Shown one piece after another: positions 41,068 to 52,200 of a stretch of 64,000 bases of DNA. The position numbers and the translations under genes are program-made. Positions within the stretch are counted from its first letter, which is position 1; each line of letters begins with the position of its first letter. The stretch is from positions 744,001 through 808,000 of the forward strand of contig NC_084729.1 of NCBI RefSeq assembly GCF_033807575.1. Reading direction: 5' to 3'. Source of the stretch: Cydia pomonella (Eukaryota; Arthropoda; Insecta; Lepidoptera; Tortricidae). Under the pieces are notes generated by a model, which was given only the letters and a program-made list of their open reading frames with translations, ran no database searches and was not told the DNA's origin.

Positions 41068-42540
41068 GAATGAATGAATGAATGAATGAATGAAATTTAT
41101 TCCAGAAAGTCATTTCCATATACATTATACATTTACACATTACAAAAAGAATTAAATTAAATTAAAATAAAATTAAATCAAATTAAATAACATCCTAAAA
41201 TTTAAAATTTAAATAACAATAAAATTCAAATAAGGACCTGCGTCCCGGGTTACCCTGAGCCCGTCACGATAGGCTTGTGGTAGCCCCTCCAGCGCTCGTG
41301 CAGCGGGCTGGCGTCCCACTCTCTCACCGCCGACAGTAGCGTGTTGGAGGAGCCGTATATTGCCTTTCTGGCGGTGGCGCTTCTCGCGCGCAGCAGCGCG
41401 TCCCAGCCCGGCGCGCGCCCTTCCGCGAACATGGCACTCGCGCTGCACCAGCGCGGCAGGCGGAACAGCGCCCGCCACGCGTTGTTATACTGCACACGCA
41501 AGTCTCTGACCGCCGCGCAGGTGTAGTCGGACCATAGCTCCACTGTATAGACGCTTGTGCAAAAACTGAGGAACAGCTGCCTTTTTACGGTGTCGCTACA
41601 TTTGGCGAATCTTCTAGCCAACATATTCGCGCGTACCGCAGTGGCTCGCCTTTGCCTTTCTACGTCCTCCAGATCTTTTAAACTAGACAATAGAATATGG
41701 CCAAGATATTTGACTTCCTGTACTCTACGCAATGGAACCCCATCAAGTAGTAGCGGAGGTATGTGTATGGGCATATGTGCCGCCTCCATAAGCATAAACT
41801 CAGACTTGTCAGGATTGTATCTCATATTGTGCTGGCCGGCGTACCTCTCGCATTCTGCGAGTAACTCCCGCATAGCTCCCACAGATGGAGCTAGTAGGAC
41901 CATATCATCTGCATATGAGATGTGGTTCGCCATTGTGCCATTGATGGAGCAGCCGACCCCGGTCCTTGTCAGGGTTTGCGAAAGTCCATCCATGTAGACG
42001 CTGAAGAGTGCTGGGGACATACTGCCACCTTGCCTTACGCCACAGTTAAGCCCGCTGGCTGCGGACAGAGTTGATTTCCATCTTACGGTGTTCTTCTGTT
42101 GGGAATACCACTTCTCCAGTACCTTAATAATTGGTGTGGGCGTTTTCCGTTCCTTTAATTTATTCCACAGCAGCTGGTGGTCAACCCTGTCAAAAGCTTT
42201 GCTAAGGTCGAGAAAGCAGGCGTATACAGGCGTTTTTCTAGATTTATAGTACCCTACTATCTGCTTGAAGGCATATATAGCCGAGGTTGTTGAGACCTCA
42301 CTCTTAAAGCCAAATTGGCTATCGGCACTGTACAAATACGGATCAGCGAGCCGGTGCAGCACCCTTTCCAGCTATTATATTTGCCAGAGCAATAGGGCGG
42401 TAATTACTGGCACTTGAGACATTCTTCCTTCTATTCTTACATATAGGTACAATAACAGTGTCTGTCAAGTCCTGTGGTAAATGACTGGTTTTAATAATTG
42501 CCGTGAACAGTATGGACAGCATATGCGACAGATGTTATTA
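41068..42540 (-). mobile_element. CR1/Jockey-superfamily reverse transcriptase, 5'-truncated
   Basis: The minus strand 42362-41250 encodes 370 residues of RT: FGFKSEVSTTSAIYAFKQIV, then CFLDLSKAFDRVDHQLLW (motif A), RQGGSMSPALFSVYMDG (motif B), and the YADD box (ISYADDMVLL), followed by the thumb. Upstream, in another frame, RT motif NYRPIAL is readable (about 42400), so one frameshift near 42362-42375 breaks the ORF. It ends in a (gaat)n tail at 41070-41093. It lies in the spacer between the ZAD gene and lipase A. A pair of inverted 'accgtaaaatNgggtgagta' motifs (40770, 42840) brackets the insertion. Confidence 0.88.
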
Positions 42541-42569
42541 GAATATATAATTTACATAGCAGTAGCCTA

Positions 42570-42771
42570 TAGGGACCGTGCGCGTTGGAGGGTCTGCCAT
42601 CTTGTGGCCTGAATCGGAACCATAACCATTTACACGTCACGTGTTTTCTTGTGCATAGTAGATTTTGCCATCTGGTGGGCTACATCGGAACAATAAACAT
42701 CACATTTACGCCTCGCGCCAAAAATCTGACGGCTCCTGTGCTGCCTCCTACAGTTCATGCACGCTCCCTAT
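42570..42771. mobile_element. ~200-bp TA-flanked MITE
   Basis: Inverted ends tagggaSCgtgc bounded by TA. Non-coding. Confidence 0.65.
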
Positions 42772-42869
42772 AAAAACCAACTCACCTCTCTGTGATCCCT
42801 CCTCACCCCATTCATAACCCAACTGCCCTCGTAATCCCTACTCACCCCATTTTACGGTAACTGGAGTTT

Positions 42870-42955
42870 TACTGACTATTATCTTACAGTACATGTCGTG
42901 GCCTGTAATTTCTGCTTGCCTGATAGGCAGAAATTGTAAGATACCTATAAAGGAC
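42870..42955. repeat. Short hairpin repeat
   Basis: cttacagt ... ctgtaatttctgc and gcagaaattgtaag form an inverted pair around ttgcctgatag. Confidence 0.5.
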
Positions 42956-43208
42956 TTTAATTTAAAAATAACAAAACATACACTATTATATTAATACATT
43001 TATTTACACAGTGAACTAATCCTTAATAACAGAAAGGAATGTCAATAAAATCCTTAAGCCGTTACTGGGAATATAGCTCAATTATATAAAATAAGACATA
43101 ATGTTATTAATACATGTTCAGTTGGTCAAAATTAGGGCCAGTTGTACGAAACCGTCGGTCAAGGTCATTGAATGACAGCTGCCGCCATGTTTATTACTGA
43201 TGATAAGT

Positions 43209-43266
43209 TTAGCCTTGAGAGAAAGGCGGGGCAGCGTTGGTCTGTAAATAGAAGATTCCGGAAGAT
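43209..43266 (-). CDS. Lipase A exon 8 (C-terminus)
   Basis: Acceptor tttttacag. Encodes SSGIFYLQTNAAPPFSQG and stop at 43209-43211. Confidence 0.93.
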
Positions 43267-46200
43267 CTGTAAAAAAGACAACGATTTAATCCATCATCAA
43301 TTAAAGGTGCGACCAGACCGCAGCTTAAAAAACGGTTACGATACGGAATCGCAGTGACGCGTCGTATGCGTACCGTTTTTGACGCATGCTCCCCACACCG
43401 TTGCTTAAAAAACGGTGACGGTACGGAATCGCAGTGGTGTGCTTCACGCGAATCTTTTTTGTTCGCAAATCTTTGCGTCTTTTACGTCACCGGTGTGGTG
43501 TTTGCCATAAGATCTCCGTGTAATATTTTTTGCGATTTTTACGCAGATCAATTTACGGTGCGTCAGCGTATTTTAAGCAGCGGTGTGGGGAGCATGCGTC
43601 AAAAACGGTACGCATACGACGCGTCACTGCGATTCCGTATCGTGACCGTTTTTTAAGCTGCGGTCTGGTCGCACCTTTAGGATGCATTGGAATATATTTT
43701 AGACCAAATGGCATGCTCAGAGTTAGGCACACAAGAGATGGTCTCTTAGTCATAATCATAACGTAACTAAACGTGAGACAGTAACGGGGGAAAGAAATAG
43801 AAACAGGATTAATTAGTCTTAAGTCTCAGCCCACTTGCAGGATACCACAGCACGCAGTTGTCAGACATCGCTCCAGGGTAAGTAAATTGAATATCTGGTA
43901 CGAATAATTTCTTTGGTGAAATAAATCTTACCCAATGCTGTCGCAGAGGTCTGATTTTGGTGTATATCTTAGACAGAACTCTACACTGTGATTAAGGCTT
44001 ATGACTACACGTAGTCCTATCGTGGATGAAGCAAAATACCAGCTTGAGGTGTCAGTCGAGAGCAGGGCCAAGAGAATCATTAATGCGATCTGACGAATGC
44101 TCGACTTCAAAGTGGAGAATCGTCGCAAGGTCGGCACCAGACTAACGATCTTTTACAAGATTAATCTCGGAGAGTGTGCGAAGGAACTGCACAACCTTAT
44201 TCCTCCATCCCTATTTCACCATCGGACTACCAGACAATCACCACTTCGGCATCGCTTCATGGTAGGTATTCCACAAATACGCACGAAGCGTTTCGCTTCA
44301 ACATTCCTTATGCGAGCTGCCAAGGAGCATGCCCTGCCCGAGTCTGTTTCCGCATGAGTACAATCTGAATGTCTTCAAGACTAGAGTAAATAAGTATCTC
44401 ATAGGTAAGCGTGCCCCACCGTAGACCGCATCTTTACTTACCCTCAAGTAAGATCAAGGTCAAACGGTTGCTTATCCTGTATTAAAAAGAGCAATCTTAC
44501 CCAGTCTTGGGCCTCAGTCCTCCCATTTGCAGGGATCCCCATAGAATGCAGTTGCCAGTCATAGCTCCAGCGTAAGTGGCACATCTAGTGCCAGTGAAAC
44601 CTCCTGTAGCCAGCGATTCAGCGAAGTAGTGGAAGCATCTGCAAATAAATAAAGTCATACACACGTACTTCTGCGGAGACTCCTGACGTGGAATGACTGC
44701 AGAGAATTTCCAAAGAGACTAGATTCAGGCCAAGCTAAGTCGGTAACGAGTTTGATAGCCCAGCCTGTGCAAGTATTAAGTAAACATCATAATTTCATGG
44801 AAGTTTGACGTTTAAAATAACACTTGCACCGTCTGGACTGTCAAAATCGCTGCCAACTTCTTATCTTAGTCTGACTCTACAGCATTTAAAGAATAATAGA
44901 CTCCACAAAAGTTTTAAAAGCTCATCACTGGTTCTTTTCGAGAGTAAATGCAAGAGTTACGAGAAAATGAATTAGAAAGGATATCCAGCTGTGCTTCATA
45001 ACTGTTGGTCTTGGAAGCACCTGAAGTGGTCCGCGAATTTATAAGTATTAACTTCGTAACAGTTGGTGGTGAGTATATATACATAATATATTGAAAAAAT
45101 TCAGTCGAATTGAGAACCTCCTCCTTTTTTGAAGTCGGTTAAAAATAATTTTATCGAGTAGTCTCCGAAAAGTCTAAAAACTTCTGGCTAGACGAACCAT
45201 CCCTTGAATATAATTCTAAATTCAAAAATAATAATATATTCTGTAAGTAGGCCGCAAGGGCTCTTTTACAAGTCAATACAAAATTTACAGTAAGTAACAT
45301 GACATTTTGAAAATACAAATACGAGTAAATACCTGTGTAAACTGATATTATAATAATTATTATCCACCACAGTATAACAGAGATGTGTACAAGTCTATAC
45401 CACGCTTTAATTATTTTTTTTTATACCATGACGGTGCCAAACATGCATACGGCCCGCCAGATGGTAAGCAGTCACTGTAGCCTATGGACGCCTGCAACAC
45501 CAGAGGCATTACATGCGCGTTGCCAACCCTTTAAAAACCTGTACACTCCTTTTTTGAAGAACCCCATACTGTAGCCCCTCGGGAAAACCTCGGCAGGAAG
45601 CTCATTCCACAGCCGAAGCGTTCGCGGGAGGAAATTCCTCTTAAACCGCACAGTACGCGACCATTTAGGTTCTAGGATGTGAGGATGAACACCCTGCCGA
45701 CGGCGAGCGGTGCGGTGATAGAAAGCGGCCGTTGGCATCATGTCAAACAATTCTTCAGAGCACAGCCCATTGTACAAGCGGTAGAACACACACAAGGAGG
45801 CAAAGTCTCTCCTTAGACTTAAAGGTTCAATACCGCTTGTGAGTTTGGGATCGTCGACGATTCGTACAGCGCGCCTTTGGACTGAGTCGAATGGTCCAAG
45901 CTGGCATGCAGGTGCTCCTGCCCAAAGGTGACAGCAATACTCCATATGGGGTCTGACTTGCGATTTATAAAGCAGCAGTCTTTGCCCCGGAGTAAAGTAT
46001 CGCCTCGCTTTATTGAGCACACCCAGTTTTTTGGATGCCAGCGCAGCCTTTCCTTCCAGGTGGCTACGGAATTGGACGTCACTGGAAATGTCGACACCGA
46101 GGACGGTGGTAAACAAGCATACAGTCCACCTGATGGTAAGCAGTCACCGGAGCCTATGGACGCCTGCAACTCCAGTGGTGATACATGTGTCTGTATAATT

Positions 46201-49200
46201 AATATTACGTTAAATTTGGACATGTAAAATATTCGCAATGTCTGAGAAAAGATTTGGAGGTGTAGAGGCTCTCCAAGAGAGCCAAGACTATAAGGTTTCC
46301 TACCTGTCATGGTCACAAACGGGATCGCTGCACCCAGGCATGTTGATTCCTCCATTCGGGTAAAAGTCCACCTGTCCCAGGGTAGCGATGTAGCCCAGCA
46401 TGCCAGCATTAGTGTGGATCACTTCGGTGTAAGCTCCATCGTTGGGCTGGAATCGGTTGTCATTGGTTATCCAACCGGGGAGGGCGGGGTCCAGAGCTGG
46501 AGAAGATAGGTTCATTACTTAAAAATAAAAAAACCCTACATCCATTATTTTGGAGCGTGCTCTTCAAACCGCTGGATCGATTTTTGGCAAACAAGCAAGC
46601 AAGCAAGGTTGACTGGTAGAGAATTCCTCATGGCATTAAGTCCGCCTTTTATACTATAAGGTTTTCTTTTGTGCAATAAAGATTAAATAAATAAATAAAC
46701 ACGGTTCAGAACCACCACAAAGAAACTCGTTTTCATGGAAAAACACAGCACCGAAATAGGTTTATCCGTTTGAGAGTTACGACGCTATATAGACAGACAC
46801 AGAGACATTGGCGTCAAACTTATACCACCCCTCTTTTTGCGTCGGGGGTTAAATATTGCAGATATACAAACACTAACCGGTAATGTAAGCGGCCCTGCCG
46901 TTGAGGTTCCTGCCGATGATGCCGGACTGGTGTCCACCCAGAGAGTGACCGATGATGTGGATCTGGTCTGGGGTGGTGCCAGTTGAAGCCATCAGCCAGT
47001 TCACGAAGCGGGCCACACTTTCACCTGGAATTGGATGAAAGAAGTTAAGTGCATCCAAAGTGACATTCGTTAATTTACTCATGTATCGAAATAAGTTGTT
47101 TTTTTTTCGCTGCGTCACCAGAAAGCCAAGCCAAGATGATAATCGTCCAAACGCCAAACGAAACCAAAAAATGTACAGGGATCCCGGGATGACTAGATGC
47201 TACGAAAAGTCACTTAACTATTATTTTAAATAGCCTATTTTGTGTCCCACTGCTGGGCAAAGGGAGGCCTTTGCCCAGCAGTGGGACACAACAATTTCTT
47301 ACGCCACTCATCACGGTTTGGTGCATGCTCCCGCCAGTCGCTGCAAAAAGTGTCTGCCTCTGCCTCGACTAATTTGCGATGTACATTCGGTAGCTAATTT
47401 GGACCACCGATCCGGGTCCATACGGCAGACGTGTCCCGCCCAACCCCACTTAAGCTTAGCAACCTTAACACCCACATCTACGATACCAGTTTTGGAGCGC
47501 ATTTCGGTCTTCCTAACTCGATCGGTTCTCGGAACTCCTAGTATACTGCGCTCCATTGCTCGCTGGCAAAGCTTGAGTCGGGACTTCTGGGCTTCCATTA
47601 ATGACCATGATTGGGCGCCGTAGGTTAGGATAGGCAGGATACACATGTCAATGAGTTTGCGCTTTAGTGTCAGTAGAAGGTTGTCCTTCATTAGCGTCTT
47701 CATGGACCAGAAGGTCTTCCAGGCGTTTTCGATGCGTCAATCGATTTCTTTAGACTGACTATTTCTATACATTATTCAAGTTTTCTATCGATTGTCGCCT
47801 TGGCTTGGCCTACTGTTATAATTATACTTTGATTCACAAATCGTTTCCTAATGTAATTGTGTATAATCGCGAATAGGAAGAATCAATAATAGCATAAACA
47901 TCGAATAATCCAACGACCCAGTATATGGTGCTCTTTACATTGGATGCGGATTCACAAGTGTTACAACTTACCTGAAGTGACAGTGTTGGTGACAGCGGCG
48001 AGGTAGTTGATGGTGCCGGCTCCCACGCTCCAGTCCACTGATATCACGTTCAGGTCCTCAGCAGCAAGGAAAGCTGAAACATAATTTTATGTTAGCCTCC
48101 TCGTCAGCTTCAAATGGGTTGGCACGCAAATGCGCCAGGAATACAGCTCATCATCATCATTTAAGAGCATGGCTCTTGTTGGTGGAGTAGGCGCCAGTTT
48201 TCGCGGTCCTTGGCCAAGTTTTTTAGGTCCCTGTAAGACACGAGATTTCCTTTTCCTTTTAGTTGCTGCGTATAGCTTGCTCGTTGTTTTCCTCTTCTAG
48301 CTTCGATCTTGCCTTCTAAAATAGTTAAAAAAAAGTGTTGTGTCCTATCAAGTGGCCTATCATTTTGCCACGTCTATTCTCTATGGTCCTCATCCTCAGT
48401 AGATTTCTCCTCTCTCCAACAATTCACAGCATTTCCTCGTTCGTTTTTTTCTCCTTCCAACTTATTCTCTTCATTCTTCTCTACAACCACATCTCAAAAG
48501 TCTCTAATCGTTTCCTATCTTTCTGTTCTCACACCTATACAAAGCGATGCTCCAGATGTATACCTTACAGCTGTTTTCGCCATTGCTATCCTTGATACTA
48601 TTTCATCTGTACATCTGAAGTCTTGTTTAATTAAGCTGTCTAAATATCTAAATTTGTTTACTAGTTCTATATGTTTTTGTTTGATGTCAATTTGTTCCTT
48701 AACAGGGTAAAATTTTGAAGCAATTTGTGTTTTAGTTTTATTAGTGTCAATTTTGAGTCCAAATTGTGTAAAAATGTGATCCATCTGTTCCATTACTCTT
48801 TTTAATCCAGACACACACAGCTACAGGAATACAGTTAACAAAGAAGAATAGTTGCGAGTTGTGAAGCTCACCATCAATCGCTAAATTATCATGACCAGTC
48901 TGTCAAGAGTGAAACGATAAAAAAGAAGAAAGATATGAGCACATTATTGATGTTGCCAAGCACATTGTCGGTTCAGTCGTGGAAGATGAAGATGGTGCGG
49001 CGGCTACCGTTCAAATAAATAAATGGTGGTTGAACTTGTTGAACGGAGATCAGACGTGCAGGATTAAACCAATATAATCAAGACAACCAAATCCACCGAA
49101 ATACTAATTATCTCAATCAGCAACTGCTGAAACGTCCATTATTGAAGGACCTGGCGATAATAGATATAGTCTATACCTGGAATGAGCACAGTATTGACGT

Positions 49201-52200
49201 TGCCAAGCACACTGTCGGTCCAGCCGTGGAGGATGAAGATGGTGCGTCGGTTACTGTTGTAGTTGGTGCTACCGAGCAGGCCGTCGGCGCCGAGCAGTAG
49301 CGGCTGGCTGACAGTGGGGTTGTTTCTGAAAAACAAACGGGTTTCTTAGCCTAGTCAGTAGTCACTATATCTAAGAAGCAGGAGGTCCCGGGTTCGAATC
49401 CTGGCCAGGGAATTAATTTATGCGTTTATCTTATCATAAATATATGTTGGACCCGGGTATGTCCTTAAACTACATCCAAAAGAGAGGTATGGGCATTGCA
49501 AATATCATCTCACTTAGTGTGGTAGAGCACAGCACAGCCGATGTCATTCTATATCTAGAGCAGAGCCCAACTGGGGAAGTACCACCACCTTACAGAAAAC
49601 CGCAGCCAAATAACATTAGACCCTACTCATAATGTTGTGTTCCTGTCGGTGAGTAAAGGTTGCCAGAGTTTAATGAGGGTGCGGGGTGTTAGGGTCAGCA
49701 ATACGCAAGTAATACCTCTAGTGGCAAACAAGCATATGACCCGCCTGATGGTAAGCGGTCTTCGTAACCTAAGGATTCCTGAAACTAGACTCTAGAGTAC
49801 CGACCGACGTAGTATAAAAAAAAAATTAGTTATGATTTTTTTCATGTATCGTCATCTAGTACCCAGAACACAAGCGTTATTGGTATCTCGATTTGTGTAT
49901 GACTGTACAATTGGATCTATAAATACGTTGCACTATTAAGTAACCTAATTTAACATTTTCATTTCTCTCTGAACGTTGACTGGAAGAGGTCATTCTTTAG
50001 CGATAATAGACCAGCGCAGCCAGCCCAAGAGTTTCCTCCGGTCCCGGCATCGGGAATAACCTTCACCAATGAACAGCTGCCAAACACTCGAATCTAAAAT
50101 AAGTGAGAGACATATTCAATTACCTGGTGAAGAGATGATAAGCGTTCTGAACATCCGGCTGGAACCTGGCAGCCTCCATCAGGTCGGAGACCTTCAGCCA
50201 AGTATCCACCATGTGGACCACGCCATCGCCTCCTCGCATGGGCTGGTAGCGTTCGCCATCTCCGCTGAACTTCATGATTACTGGGTTCGAGATGTCAGTG
50301 GGCAGAGCTGGAAGTTATATTAAAATTAGTACAAAACCCCTGAGGCCAATTTAAACTTAAGTTTTGATGTAAAAATGATATCTAGATGATGTCTTTTGTT
50401 ATCACTATATCAGAATCATGATCTCTTTCGATTTAAATACGATAATAAAGTGTGGCAAGATTTTTATTTCCATTCCGTCATCAATCTTCAAAGTCTTTGT
50501 ATGACAATAACAAAATAGAAGGTACGAAAACATGGATGTTTTGAGACAGTTTTTTTCTCCTATTAGGACTGAAAGTGAAACTAAATTAAGAAAAAAAAAA
50601 AAAGAGAACCGTGACTCTGAGAAGAACTAACGTGAAAATTCCCTACTCTGAAAAAATATCAATGGCACTCCGGGAGTGCTCACAGAAGTGAAAACTTGAA
50701 TCCCATCTCAAAAAATGCCAACATCCATGTGTATATATGTACGTACATACACTATATATGTACATACTTATATACATAGGTGTTGGTTTACGGTAACAGT
50801 GTCGCGAGTTCAATGGTTTTTTACCCATTTCGAAAATGCCCAAAATGGTTTTTTCCCCATCTTGAAAATGCCCAAAATGGTTTTTTTCCCCATCTTGAAA
50901 ATGCCCAAAATGGTTTTTTCCAATCTCGAAAATGCCCAAAATGGTTTTTCCCCATCTTGAAAATGCCCAGAATGGTTTTTCCCCATCTTGAAAATGCCCA
51001 AAATGGTTTTTCCCCCATCATGAAAATGCCCAAAATGGTATTTTCCCCATCTTGAAAATGCCCAAAATGGTTTTTTCCCATCTCGAAAATGCCCAACGCG
51101 CCTAATGAAGTTTTAGTTTTCACTTCAAAGAACAACACGAAAGATTAACAATTTGGTTGTAATCCACATCTCTGGATCTTTTTGGTTTATGTATGTCTCT
51201 TTTTTTATTTCCCTATATGTGTAAGTTTATTTACCTAAATTGTGTGTATGAAAGCAAGTTCATAACGTTTTTTTTTGCAACACCTACTCTTTTTGGTTGT
51301 CTGGAACAGATCGCTCTTTACCGATAAGACCGCCTGCTGTGTATAGGCATAATGTTAGATGCAGTGTGCCGCTGAAGCAAGCACGGTGCGCGTTGCAAGT
51401 ACACCCTGCGACCTTGTAAATGTAGGATCATACATCCGATATCGCATCGGAAATATGAAAACGTTATCGTTGTTATCGTTGTTATCTGTATCTATCAGCA
51501 CGCGTACGACATGGCCTCTTTTCTCATCATGACGTCTCGCCGGCAGACTAGATGGCGTTGATCGCCGCCCTTTCGCCGCCGCAAAGCCGCGTTCAGTTTT
51601 ATGCCGTGTCGTACAGCTGCGTTCGTGACCCACAAATGGTCTCGCCGGAAGATCAGCGCTGACTTTTGGGTTAGCATTAATGCTGAGGCGGGACCATTTC
51701 GTGGTAAACTATTTATTTATTCTATGTTTCTTTCTTTTGTTATGTTGTTATACTTTTGTATGTCATAGTTTATCACGAATAAATGCTATGATTTCTGATT
51801 TCTGATTTCTTAGGATGTAACCGGGAAACAACTAAAGCATGTCACGCTAGACCGCGCCGGGGCGGGCCGGAGCGAACCGACACTGGCTTTCCGGAGAGCA
51901 ACCCTCGCCAGGCCGTTCAAATATCAAATATCAAATATCAAACATTTATTCAGCAAATAGGCCACAGGGGCACTTTTACATGTCCATTTTTACAAACAAT
52001 AAATTAAAAAAAAAAAAACAATTACAAATATCGAATCTATGAAATAATAAATACTTTATTAGAGATGTATACTGTCTCTAAATGTCAAATTACACAAAAA
52101 AAAACTATTATAAAAAAATAAAACCATAAAATACTAAAATTCTTTAGAGATGTATAAGTCTCTAAGTGTCAGAGATAAAATATAAAAATATATATTAAAT

